Part shown: one piece after another, positions 1-7,097 of the stretch
How the letters are laid out: every line of letters starts with the position of its first letter
How positions within the stretch are numbered: the stretch's first letter is position 1
Notes under the pieces: generated by a model
Database searches by the model: none
Told to the model about the DNA's origin: nothing
The model's input: only the letters and a program-made list of their open reading frames with translations
Program-made: the position numbers and the translations under genes
Assembly: GCA_030615975.1 (NCBI GenBank)
Contig: JAUWYH010000011.1
Coordinates: 1 to 16,587, forward strand
Source of the DNA: Candidatus Aminicenantota bacterium
GTDB lineage: Bacteria; Acidobacteriota; Aminicenantia; Aminicenantales; Aminicenantaceae
Length of the DNA stretch: 16,587 bases
Direction: 5' to 3'

Positions 1-79
1 CGACAGTTTCTGAAGTCAGGTCTTTGTTGACGATCCCTCTTATATCATACTGTCTGAAGATTTCAGGTTTGATATCCAA
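1..79 (-). CDS. Phosphomannomutase/phosphoglucomutase, N-terminal fragment
   Basis: Only the first 26 codons lie in the window; the gene runs off the left edge. The peptide contains IFRQYDIRGIV a few residues from the start, the N-terminal signature of the alpha-D-phosphohexomutase family (ManB/AlgC/CpsG type). These enzymes interconvert hexose 6-phosphates and 1-phosphates for sugar-nucleotide and surface-polysaccharide synthesis. The start is TTG at 79: a strong GGAGG lies at 86-90 with a 6-nt spacer, and the nearby upstream ATG hits a stop after three codons. It reads in the same direction as kdsC but after a gap of about 320 nt, so it may have its own promoter. The exact substrate (mannose, glucose or glucosamine phosphate) cannot be told from this piece. 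Confidence 0.85.
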   Translation of the reverse strand, partial: MDIKPEIFRQYDIRGIVNKDLTSETV

Positions 80-159
80 TTTATTCCTCCATAAATTACT
101 TAGAAAATAGGTCATTTTCATCGTTCGTGGGTGGTGAGTCCGCCATGGGTAATTAGTAA

Positions 160-219
160 GGAGTAATCAATAAATTGTAATAATTCATTCTCGACGGTTC
201 ACTCTTCATTGGTTACTCC
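160..219. repeat. Imperfect inverted repeat, 12-bp arms
   Basis: GGAGTAATCAAT (160-171) pairs with ATTGGTTACTCC (208-219) with one G-T mismatch, around a 36-nt loop. Read on the minus strand, one arm contains a GGAG followed six bases later by an ATG at 209 that opens an 18-codon frame ending at 153. It may be a remnant repeat, an RNA structure or chance. Confidence 0.4.
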
Positions 220-275
220 TGATTTAAAAATTTGAGCTTGTCTAAAAGTGATTTTTTATCATCCGTTCATGCCAA

Positions 276-294
276 GCCCGTTCGGGGAACGGGC
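276..294. repeat. GC-rich perfect hairpin, 8-bp stem, 3-nt loop
   Basis: GCCCGTTC at 276-283 and GAACGGGC at 287-294 form a perfect stem around GGG. On the minus strand it is preceded by TGTAGG. This layout resembles short dispersed intergenic palindromes (REP- or MITE-like) that begin with GTAGGG in some uncultured bacteria; that comparison is from memory. Neither side has a T-run, so it is a poor intrinsic terminator. It stands out because the surrounding DNA is AT-rich. Confidence 0.6.
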
Positions 295-403
295 CCTACA
301 CTTTTCTTGTGTCTTATCAGTTCTCAATTATCCTACGTAAATGCTTAGCTTACATAACCGGGCATAACTTGTTCATCTGCGTTTATGCTTCTCTGTGCAG
401 GGG

Positions 404-964
404 TTATGGTTCCCTCTTTTCCGATATATCCCTTAAATCAGTTAAATTATTGAATTTGGCTTTTATTATACTCCATTTATCTTGGGCTTCGAGGATAAAT
501 TCGATGAACTCGCGCACAGCCCCTTTCCCTCCTGAGATGGAGCAGATAAAGTGGCTATATTTTTTCACTTCAGGATGAGCATCAGCCACAGCCCCAGCCA
601 ACCCCACTGCTTTGATGACCTCAAGATCGCCTATATCATCCCCTATGTAGGCAATTTGGTCAAAATTGAGCTTGTTTTTATCCAGGATTTTTTCCAAGAT
701 CCTTTTTTTATCAAGAATTCCCTGATAAACTTCAAAAATTTTAAGCTTTTCAGCCCTTTTTTCCAGGGATTTTGAGATTTTCCCGGTGATAATTCCGGTC
801 TTTAGGCCTGCCAGGTGAGCGAGTAAGATGCCTGTGCCGTCTTTTACATTATAGGTTTTGAGTTCTTCGCCATCAGGCAGCACAAGAAGAGTTCCGTCTG
901 TGAGGGTGCCGTCGACATCCATCAGAATCATTTTTATTTTTCGGGCTCGCTCTTTTTTATCCAT
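404..964 (-). CDS. kdsC: Kdo 8-phosphate phosphatase KdsC
   Basis: KdsC removes phosphate from 3-deoxy-D-manno-octulosonate 8-phosphate to release Kdo, the third step towards CMP-Kdo for the lipopolysaccharide inner core. The 186-residue protein is a compact HAD-superfamily phosphatase. It shows the nucleophile motif DVDGTLTDG (Asp16 and Asp18), YNVKDGTGI, a KdsC-like ITGK segment in place of ITGR, and the Mg-binding IGDDIGDLEVI followed by VADAHPEV and the GGKGAVREF tail motif. I chose ATG at 964 because it overlaps the kdsD stop as TGATG, suggesting translational coupling. A GTG at 985 in the same frame would add seven residues and has no better ribosome binding site. No lptC or lptA follows, unlike the enterobacterial arrangement. 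Confidence 0.93.
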   Translation of the reverse strand: MDKKERARKIKMILMDVDGTLTDGTLLVLPDGEELKTYNVKDGTGILLAHLAGLKTGIITGKISKSLEKRAEKLKIFEVYQGILDKKRILEKILDKNKLNFDQIAYIGDDIGDLEVIKAVGLAGAVADAHPEVKKYSHFICSISGGKGAVREFIEFILEAQDKWSIIKAKFNNLTDLRDISEKREP

Positions 965-1935
965 CAGAACATCTCTGTCCGCCACAAATCATGAAGATGG
1001 ACGATGCCATCTATTTTCCTTTTTTTGTTCATAACGACTAAAGAAGTGATTTTGTTCTCTTCCATGAGGTTTAAGGCCTTAGTGGCTAAATCCTCTCTTT
1101 CGATAGTGATAGGGTGAGGAGTCATACAGTCTTCAGCAATTTTTTGAAGAAAATTATTCTTATATTTTTGAATCATTCGCCTTAAATCACCGTCAGTTAT
1201 TATCCCTATGAGGTTTTCTTCTTCATCTATGACACAGGTTATCCCTAGTTTTTTGTTACTCATTTCTTCAAGAACTTCTTTCATGCAAGCATTTCTAAAG
1301 ATGTATGGAATCTGTTGGTCCCTGTGCATCAAATTTTTAACCTTAAGAAGTCTTTTCCCGGCTTGCCCTTTAGGGTGAAAAAAAACAAAATCCTTCTCTC
1401 CAAAGCCTTTCTTCTTCATCAACGCAATTGCAATCGCGTCTCCCAGGGCTAAGGCTGTGGTTGAGCTTGATGTTGGGATTAGACCGTCGGGGCCTGCTTC
1501 CTCTTCTACTTTTGCTTCAAGGACAATATCGCTGTATTTGGCCAATCTTGAATTTTTATAACCTGTGATGCTGATGAGTTTCACTCCGATTCTTTTGACA
1601 AAATCTAAAAGGTCTAGAATTTCTCGTGTTTCTCCGCTGTAAGAAATGGCTATTAAGATGTCTTTTTTGAGTATCATACCGAGATCCCCGTGTCCAGCTT
1701 CAGCGGGATGGATAAAGATGGCTGGTGTTCCGCAGCTTGCCAGGGTTGCTGCGATTTTCCGTCCGATAAGGCCAGATTTCCCCATTCCGGTCACAATCAC
1801 TCGAAAGCGGTTTCGGAAAATAAGGTCTACGGCTTTGGCAAAATTTTCGTCAAGCCTTGAAGCTAAAGAGCTAACTGCTTTTGCCTCTGCGTTTAATACA
1901 TCTTTGCCAGTTTTAATGATTTCCTCTTTTTTCAT
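964..1935 (-). CDS. kdsD: D-arabinose 5-phosphate isomerase KdsD/KpsF
   Basis: This enzyme converts ribulose 5-phosphate to arabinose 5-phosphate, the sugar acceptor for KdsA. The 323-residue protein has the family layout: an N-terminal SIS sugar-isomerase domain (about 40-175) with GMGKSGLIGRKIAATLAS, HPAEAGHGDLGM (His76 and His82), SYSGET and PTSSSTTALALGDA, then two CBS domains (about 205-262 and 270-323) with GIITDGDLRR in the first. The length matches the E. coli enzyme. It lies 32 nt after kdsA and overlaps kdsC by one base. The ATG at 1935 has no Shine-Dalgarno sequence, but a perfect TATAAT lies 8 nt upstream, so an internal leaderless promoter is possible. Confidence 0.96.
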   Translation of the reverse strand: MKKEEIIKTGKDVLNAEAKAVSSLASRLDENFAKAVDLIFRNRFRVIVTGMGKSGLIGRKIAATLASCGTPAIFIHPAEAGHGDLGMILKKDILIAISYSGETREILDLLDFVKRIGVKLISITGYKNSRLAKYSDIVLEAKVEEEAGPDGLIPTSSSTTALALGDAIAIALMKKKGFGEKDFVFFHPKGQAGKRLLKVKNLMHRDQQIPYIFRNACMKEVLEEMSNKKLGITCVIDEEENLIGIITDGDLRRMIQKYKNNFLQKIAEDCMTPHPITIEREDLATKALNLMEENKITSLVVMNKKRKIDGIVHLHDLWRTEMF

Positions 1936-1943
1936 AGTTTTTT

Positions 1944-1949
1944 ATTATA
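1944..1949 (-). promoter_or_regulatory. Candidate -10 box just upstream of kdsD
   Basis: Minus-strand TATAAT ends 8 nt before the kdsD ATG, inside the 32-nt kdsA-kdsD gap. No good -35 hexamer lies 16-19 nt further upstream (TATGAA at 17 nt is poor) and no extended -10 TG is present. A transcript started here would be leaderless. An AT-rich spacer could produce this by chance. Confidence 0.35.
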
Positions 1950-1967
1950 CTCTAAAGGGGGCGTTAT

Positions 1968-2798
1968 TCATATCTTGACATTTTTTAGTTGGATAAGGGA
2001 GAGGAGCAGATTTTTTAATTTATTGAGCTTCAATGAATTATGTTTGTCTGAGAGTGCTTCTTGAGGATTATCGTGAACTTCAAGAAAAAGCCCATCTGCT
2101 CCAACGCTTATGCCTGCTCTTGCTGTGTAAGGGATAAATTCGGCATCTCCTCCTGAAAAAGTTCCCTTCCCTCCTGGTTTTTGAACGCTGTGGGAGGCAT
2201 CTATGACCACAGGATATCCCCATTTCTTCATGATAGGAATAGATCGAATGTCGAAAACTAAGTTATTATAGCCAAGAGAAGTTCCCCTTTCAGTGAGAAT
2301 AATCTTTTCATTTCCTTGGCTGAGGGCTTTCTCTACAGCATTTTTTAGCTCGTGAGGAGATAGAAATTGGCCCTTCTTGATGTTTATCGGCTTTTTTGTT
2401 TTAGCAGCTTCAACGATCAAGTCTGTCTGCCGACTGAGGAGAGCTGGGATTTGGAGCACATCTAACACTTGGGCTGCTTTCTCGATTTGCCATGTCTCAT
2501 GGACGTCTGAGAGCACAGGAATAGACAGCTGATTTTTTATATATTTCAGAATTTCCAATCCTCGCTTGAGACCTGGTCCCCTGTAAGATTTAATCGAGGA
2601 GCGATTGGCTTTATCATACGAGGCTTTAAAAATAAAGGAAATCTGAAGCTCTTCACATATTTTTTTTATCTCTTCGGCCATGAAAAAGGCGTGATCTTGA
2701 CTTTCAATCACACAGGGGCCTGCAATCAGGAAAAGAGGATTAGTTCCTCCTACCTTAATTTTTGGGCTTATAATTATTTCTTTTGCAGCGATAGGCAT
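1968..2798 (-). CDS. kdsA: Kdo 8-phosphate synthase KdsA
   Basis: KdsA condenses phosphoenolpyruvate with arabinose 5-phosphate to give Kdo 8-phosphate. The 276-residue protein is a TIM-barrel aldolase with LIAGPCVIES, FKASYDKANRSS, RGPGL, LSDVHE, PALLSRQTDL, IKKGQFLSP, TERGTSLGYNNLVFD, DASHSVQKPG and AGISVGADGLFLEVH. Cys29 in AGPCVIES marks the metal-dependent class (Aquifex type) rather than the E. coli class, which has Asn there; this class assignment is an inference. The ATG at 2798 has GGAG at 2805-2808 with a 6-nt spacer, supporting it even though the gene then overlaps pyrG by 44 nt. No other start codon gives a full N-terminus. Confidence 0.96.
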   Translation of the reverse strand: MPIAAKEIIISPKIKVGGTNPLFLIAGPCVIESQDHAFFMAEEIKKICEELQISFIFKASYDKANRSSIKSYRGPGLKRGLEILKYIKNQLSIPVLSDVHETWQIEKAAQVLDVLQIPALLSRQTDLIVEAAKTKKPINIKKGQFLSPHELKNAVEKALSQGNEKIILTERGTSLGYNNLVFDIRSIPIMKKWGYPVVIDASHSVQKPGGKGTFSGGDAEFIPYTARAGISVGADGLFLEVHDNPQEALSDKHNSLKLNKLKNLLLSLIQLKNVKI

Positions 2799-4377
2799 AA
2801 GTTGCTCCGATAAAAGCTTTAAAAAGAGGATGGGGTTTTAATGGCTTCGATTTAAACTCGGGATGAAACTGGCAGCCAAGAAACCATGGATGATTATTGA
2901 TTTCTATGATTTCAACCAGCTTATGCTTAGGGTTTCTCCCCGAAATCACAAGCCCGGCTTTTTTTAAAATCTCTTCGTATTCAGGATTAAATTCGTAGCG
3001 ATGTCGGTGCCGCTCGTAGATATTTGCTTTACTGTAGGCTTTCTCGGCAAAGGAGCCTTTTTGGAGGCGACACAAAAATTGTCCAAGTCTCATGGTGCCG
3101 CCGAGCTTTTGTACTCCTTTGAGTTCCCTCCATTTAAAGAAAATTTTATGAGGAGTTTTGGTGTCGAACTCTGAGCTGTTTGCGCCTTGGAGATGGGCTA
3201 TATTTCTGGCGAACTCAATCGCGGCACATTGCATCCCTAAACAAATTCCGAAATAGGGAATCTTCCGCTTTCGAGCAAGGGTTACGGCTTTGATTTTGCC
3301 CTCTATTCCCCTTGTGCCGAAACCACCCGGGACAAGAATTCCATCGGCTTTTCCCAATATGTCTTCTGGCTTTTTCTTTTCCAAATCCTCGGCTTCTATC
3401 CATGCGATGTTAAGTTTAAGCAAATGTGCTGTGGCTGCATGTTCTAATGCCTGTTTTAGGCTCATGTAAGAATCCTGGAGCCCCGCGTACTTTCCCACTA
3501 AAGCAATAGTGACTTCATCATGGAGGTTTTTTTTCCTTTCCACCATTGTCTTCCACTGTCCAAGACGACGTTTCTTTTGGGGAAGCTTCAGTTGTTTGAG
3601 GATGATGCTGTCCAGCCTTTCCTGGGCAAAAATGAGGGGAATTTCATAGATATTATCGACATCCTTAGCTGTGATGACCGCCTCTAAAGGGACGTTAGTA
3701 AAGAGAGAAATTTTGGCTTTTATTTCTTCATGGAGGAACCTGTCAGTTCGGCAGAGAATAATATCAGGCTGAATTCCTATAGCCTGCAATTCGCGGACAC
3801 TATGTTGAGTAGGCTTTGTTTTGAGTTCTCCAGAGGTCTTAATAAAGGGAACTAATGTCAGATGGATAAAAAGAGTGTTATCCTTTCCTAGAGAGAGTCT
3901 CATTTGTCGAATCGCCTCTAAAAAAGGTAAGCTTTCAATATCGCCCACGGTTCCTCCGATCTCAATGATAACAATATCATTCTTATCTGCTACAGTGTTG
4001 AAGGCCTCTTTTATTTCATCTGTGACATGAGGAATAACCTGAACTGTTTTGCCAAGATATTCTCCCATGCGTTCTTTTCGGAGGATATTTTCATAAATTT
4101 TACCAGCTGTCCAGTTATGCTCCTTGGTTGTTTTTGTTGATGTGAACCGTTCATAATGCCCCAAATCGAGGTCTGTTTCAGCTCCGTCGTCTGTAACATA
4201 GACTTCTCCATGTTGAAAGGGATTCATTGTGCCAGGATCAACGTTAAGGTAAGGGTCGAATTTTTGGAGGGTTATTCTGTAGCCATGACTCTCCAGAAGC
4301 ATTCCGATTGAAGCTGCAGCTACTCCTTTGCCTAAGGCAGAAACGACTCCTCCTGTAATAAAAATGAATTTACTCAT
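2755..4377 (-). CDS. pyrG: CTP synthase
   Basis: PyrG makes CTP from UTP, ATP and glutamine. The 540-residue protein has the amidoligase domain first (about 1-268), with FITGGVVSALGKG (P-loop near residues 6-18), LQKFDPYLNVDPGTMNPFQHGEV and DGAETDLDLGHYER, then a class I glutaminase domain (about 290-528) with nucleophile Cys379 in FGICLGMQ and His505/Glu507 in QFHPEF. Length is typical. It overlaps kdsB by 8 nt at its start and kdsA by 44 nt at its end. The last dozen residues (after FIGATYAY) look like an unconserved tail encoded within the kdsA start region. Its place between kdsB and kdsA fits a role in supplying CTP for CMP-Kdo, besides general nucleotide synthesis. Confidence 0.97.
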   Translation of the reverse strand: MSKFIFITGGVVSALGKGVAAASIGMLLESHGYRITLQKFDPYLNVDPGTMNPFQHGEVYVTDDGAETDLDLGHYERFTSTKTTKEHNWTAGKIYENILRKERMGEYLGKTVQVIPHVTDEIKEAFNTVADKNDIVIIEIGGTVGDIESLPFLEAIRQMRLSLGKDNTLFIHLTLVPFIKTSGELKTKPTQHSVRELQAIGIQPDIILCRTDRFLHEEIKAKISLFTNVPLEAVITAKDVDNIYEIPLIFAQERLDSIILKQLKLPQKKRRLGQWKTMVERKKNLHDEVTIALVGKYAGLQDSYMSLKQALEHAATAHLLKLNIAWIEAEDLEKKKPEDILGKADGILVPGGFGTRGIEGKIKAVTLARKRKIPYFGICLGMQCAAIEFARNIAHLQGANSSEFDTKTPHKIFFKWRELKGVQKLGGTMRLGQFLCRLQKGSFAEKAYSKANIYERHRHRYEFNPEYEEILKKAGLVISGRNPKHKLVEIIEINNHPWFLGCQFHPEFKSKPLKPHPLFKAFIGATYAYRCKRNNYKPKN

Positions 4378-5095
4378 CTTCTCTTTTTTTTAAATAGTTT
4401 TCCACATTGATTATATCCTGAGGAGAGTCGACACTCAAGGTTTGAAATGGAGATTCTATGATTTTTATCTTGTAGCCGTTTTCCAGAACTCGAAGCTGTT
4501 CTAATTTTTCTGTTTTTTCAAGTCGTGAGGGTTGCATGCTGCAGAATTCCAGCAAGAAATCTTTTTGATAGCCATAAATTCCGATGTGCTGCAAGAAATG
4601 ATCTGTAGGATTGAAAGGGAGCGGAGAGCGAGAAAAATATAAGGCAAAGCCTTGTTTATCTACGACTAATTTGACCGTATTTTTCTCATATAGAAGCCTG
4701 ATATCTTTTACCTTAGCAGCAAGCGTGGCCATCGGGATGGATTCATCCTGGAGTGCAGAAACCAGCTCATCTATCATTTTCCCTCTAATAAGAGGTTCAT
4801 CTACTTGAATATTGATCACAATTGGAGTGTTGAGTTTCTCGGCAATCTCAGCTGCTCTCTCTGTGCCCGAGTTATGGTGAGGAGAGGTCATCTGCACTTC
4901 GGCACCGAATGCCTTGCAGGTCTTAAAAATTCTTTCATCGTCCGTAGCGATGATAAGGCGAGTAAGGTATTCTGCGGTTTTTGCTCTTTCATAGACTCTT
5001 TGGATCATCGGTTTTCCCTTGATAAGAGCCAATGGTTTTCCAGGAAATCGTGCAGAATGATAGCGAGCAGGGATAATACCAGTGGCTTTTTTCAA
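4370..5095 (-). CDS. kdsB: CMP-Kdo synthetase KdsB
   Basis: KdsB activates Kdo with CTP to CMP-Kdo, the donor for the Kdo transferase WaaA. The 241-residue cytidylyltransferase shows IIPARYHSARFPGKPL (nucleotide-binding start), ATDDERI, MTSPHHNSGTERAAE, NIQVDEPLI with Asp99, and HIGIYGYQKDFLLEF. The usual QGDEP motif reads QVDEP here, leaving the metal-binding Asp in place. The start is TTG at 5095, overlapping the bactofilin stop as TTGA (4 nt), with AAGGAAG about 10 nt upstream. The 3' end overlaps pyrG by 8 nt. Both overlaps suggest a single transcript with coupled translation. Confidence 0.95.
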   Translation of the reverse strand: MKKATGIIPARYHSARFPGKPLALIKGKPMIQRVYERAKTAEYLTRLIIATDDERIFKTCKAFGAEVQMTSPHHNSGTERAAEIAEKLNTPIVINIQVDEPLIRGKMIDELVSALQDESIPMATLAAKVKDIRLLYEKNTVKLVVDKQGFALYFSRSPLPFNPTDHFLQHIGIYGYQKDFLLEFCSMQPSRLEKTEKLEQLRVLENGYKIKIIESPFQTLSVDSPQDIINVENYLKKREDE

Positions 5096-5490
5096 GGTTT
5101 TATTTCTTCCTTAATCTTTTTTTCTGGCAAGGCCTGAGGAACTTTATCAGTTGTCTGACAGTTTGCCTCAAGATAGGCTCCTTCTTCTACTACCAATTTA
5201 GGAGCGACAATAGTACCGATGACACGTCCGTTGGAGGTTATTTCAACTTTTTCTGACGCTTGAATATTACCCTTGATTTCGCCGTTGATGATGAGGCGGC
5301 CGATTTTTATTTCTGCTTCGACTTTTCCTTTATCTCCGATGATGAGAATGGAATCAGAGTGGATTTTTCCTTTAAAACAGCCGTCGATACGGAAAGAGCC
5401 TTTAAATCTTAAATCCCCTTCAAATTCTGTCTCTTTATCGAAGAAGCCTGTAATTTTATTTTCGTTTATCTCTTTTTTCTTTTCTTTCAT
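5092..5490 (-). CDS. Bactofilin (polymer-forming cytoskeletal protein)
   Basis: Bactofilins self-assemble into nucleotide-free filaments that scaffold envelope enzymes or chromosome-segregation factors. The 132-residue protein has a short charged N-terminal tail (about 1-20), then repeated short strands typical of the right-handed beta-helix core (about 21-112): FEGDLRFKGSFRIDGCFKG, IIGDKGKVEAEI, IINGEIKGNI, ITSNGRVIGTI, LVVEEGAYLEANC. A Pro/Lys/Glu-rich tail follows. No membrane segment is seen. It overlaps parB by one base (TAATG), with GGAG at 5498-5501, and kdsB by four. Lying directly after parAB, it could help position ParA/ParB as described in Myxococcus, or scaffold envelope synthesis; the position allows either. 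Confidence 0.9.
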   Translation of the reverse strand: MKEKKKEINENKITGFFDKETEFEGDLRFKGSFRIDGCFKGKIHSDSILIIGDKGKVEAEIKIGRLIINGEIKGNIQASEKVEITSNGRVIGTIVAPKLVVEEGAYLEANCQTTDKVPQALPEKKIKEEIKP

Positions 5491-6335
5491 TAACTTGCTC
5501 CTTTGATTTTTTCATAGATTCTGTTTAAATCATCCATTGAAAAATAATATACTTTTATCACACCTTTATTATGAGTTCCAGAAATAGATACTTTAGTTCC
5601 TAAGATTTTTAAAAATTCTTCTTGAAGTGCCATTAAGTCAGGATCAGGGACACCACTTTTTTGAGCTGAAGGTTTATGTTTGAGTTTGTAGATCATATTT
5701 TCCACATTCCGAACAGAAAGGTTTCTCTGGACGATTTGGCGGGAAAGAGAGATTTGGAGTTCAGGGTTTTCTAGAGATATTAGAGCTCTGGCGTGACCCA
5801 TAGAGATTTTCTCAGCGCTTAAATAATCTTGGGTTTCTTTTGGGAGTTTGAGAAGGCGAAGATAATTCGTGACAGAGGTTCTGTCTTTGCCCACTTTTTG
5901 AGCCACTTCCTGCTGGGTATAATTCAGTTCTCGAATCAATTTCTGATAGGCTAAGGCGATTTCTAAAGGATTTAGATCTTCACGTTGGAGGTTTTCAGTA
6001 AGGGAGGACTCAAGTTGTTTCTCCTTGGGCATTGTCCGAATGAGAACAGGAATTTTTTTAAGCCCTGCTATTTGTGCTGCTCGCCATCTTCGTTCTCCTA
6101 CGATAATTCTGTAATAATTTTCTTCAAGGACAACAATGATCGGCTGAAGAACTCCGGATTCTTTAATAGAACGAGCGAGCTCTTTGATCGATTCTTGACT
6201 GAATTTCAACCTTGGTTGGAAAAGATTGGGTTTGAGTTGATCAATGTCTAAATCAGCATATCTTTCTTCTTTTAAAATACCATATTCTTCTGGTATGAAT
6301 GCCTTTAGGCCCTTTCCTAATGCTTTCTTTTTCAT
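5490..6335 (-). CDS. parB: Chromosome-partitioning protein ParB (Spo0J)
   Basis: ParB binds parS, spreads along DNA as a CTP-dependent clamp and loads SMC near the origin. The 281-residue protein has an N-terminal ParA-interacting stretch (KKKALGKGLKAFIP), the CTP-binding ParB/Srx fold with QPRLKF, SGVLQPIIV and GERRWRA (residues 80-86), the TENLQREDLNPLE box (about 113-125), a helix-turn-helix (about 139-162, TQQEVAQKVGKDRTSVTNYLR) and a C-terminal dimerisation region. It overlaps parA by four bases (ATGA). A matching parS site lies about 760 nt upstream of its start, at the mnmG-parA junction. Confidence 0.97.
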   Translation of the reverse strand: MKKKALGKGLKAFIPEEYGILKEERYADLDIDQLKPNLFQPRLKFSQESIKELARSIKESGVLQPIIVVLEENYYRIIVGERRWRAAQIAGLKKIPVLIRTMPKEKQLESSLTENLQREDLNPLEIALAYQKLIRELNYTQQEVAQKVGKDRTSVTNYLRLLKLPKETQDYLSAEKISMGHARALISLENPELQISLSRQIVQRNLSVRNVENMIYKLKHKPSAQKSGVPDPDLMALQEEFLKILGTKVSISGTHNKGVIKVYYFSMDDLNRIYEKIKGAS

Positions 6336-7087
6336 CTTTTTATCATCTCCTGAGCTAACTTTAGATATGCTTCAGCTCCCTTTGATTTTATATCGTAGAG
6401 AAGAATAGGTTTGCCGAAACTTGGAGCCTCAGCGAGTCTAACAGTGCGAGGAATCACAACTTCATATATGATTCCTCTTAAAGAACGCCTGAATTCTTCG
6501 GCTACCTGTTTGGAAAGGTTTGTTCGTTCATCATACATGGTGAGGAGTATTCCTTCAATAGAAAGGGAAGGATTCAAATAAGTGCGGACTTCATCAAAGA
6601 TTCGAAGAAGTTCGGGTATGCCTTCCATGCAAAAAAATTCACACTGAACCGGAATAAGAACTGTATCGGCAGTCGTTAAAGCATTTATGGTTAAAAAACC
6701 CAAGGAAGGAGGACAATCGATAAGAATGAAGTGGAAAAATTTTTTTATTCTCTCTAGAGACCACTTGAGTTTCTTTTCTCGGTTCTCTTTGGAGAAAAGC
6801 TCTGCTTCTACTCCTGCTAATTCAGGGGAAGAAGGGCAAATATAGAGGTTGTCCAGTTCGGTGGGTTGGATATAATCCATCATATAATGGCCATTCATGA
6901 GTGCGGGGTATATCCCTTTTTTTTCCTCTTTTGTTTTTCCCAAGCCTGTGCTTGCCATTCCTTGGGGATCAAAATCCACAACCAAAACTCTTCTATTTCT
7001 TAGAGCTAAAGAGGCCGAGAGGTTGATAGCTGTCGTTGTTTTACCCACTCCTCCCTTCTGGTTGGCTATGGCTATAATTTTATTCAT
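6332..7087 (-). CDS. parA: Chromosome-partitioning ATPase ParA (Soj)
   Basis: ParA is a P-loop ATPase that moves ParB-parS complexes along the nucleoid. The 251-residue protein has the deviant Walker A motif QKGGVGKTT (residues 10-18, signature Lys near 11), Walker A' VVDFDPQGMAS, and Walker B ILIDCPPSLG (about 121-130). There is no N-terminal DNA-binding extension, which fits the short chromosomal Soj type. The ATG at 7087 is preceded closely by AAAGGA. The gap to mnmG is 14 nt and is partly occupied by parS. parB follows with an ATGA overlap. Confidence 0.97.
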   Translation of the reverse strand: MNKIIAIANQKGGVGKTTTAINLSASLALRNRRVLVVDFDPQGMASTGLGKTKEEKKGIYPALMNGHYMMDYIQPTELDNLYICPSSPELAGVEAELFSKENREKKLKWSLERIKKFFHFILIDCPPSLGFLTINALTTADTVLIPVQCEFFCMEGIPELLRIFDEVRTYLNPSLSIEGILLTMYDERTNLSKQVAEEFRRSLRGIIYEVVIPRTVRLAEAPSFGKPILLYDIKSKGAEAYLKLAQEMIKR

Positions 7088-7097
7088 TTTCCTTTAA

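Larger units (their letters stand above)
80..403. other. Non-coding gap with two inverted repeats
   Basis: This 324-nt gap lies between kdsC and the phosphohexomutase gene, both on the minus strand. It holds a GC-rich hairpin (276-294), an imperfect inverted repeat (160-219) and the ribosome binding site of the left gene (86-90). I see no tRNA, no convincing gene and no clear intrinsic terminator with a T-run. It is the longest non-coding stretch in the window. Confidence 0.7.

Noticed and set aside
276..294. Intrinsic terminator for kdsC
   Set aside because: The stem is strong, but no run of T follows on either strand, so it was listed as a repeat instead.
309..578. Open frame of 89 codons on the plus strand opposite the kdsC 3' end
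   Set aside because: It has no family likeness, lacks a good ribosome binding site and is largely antisense to a clear KdsC.
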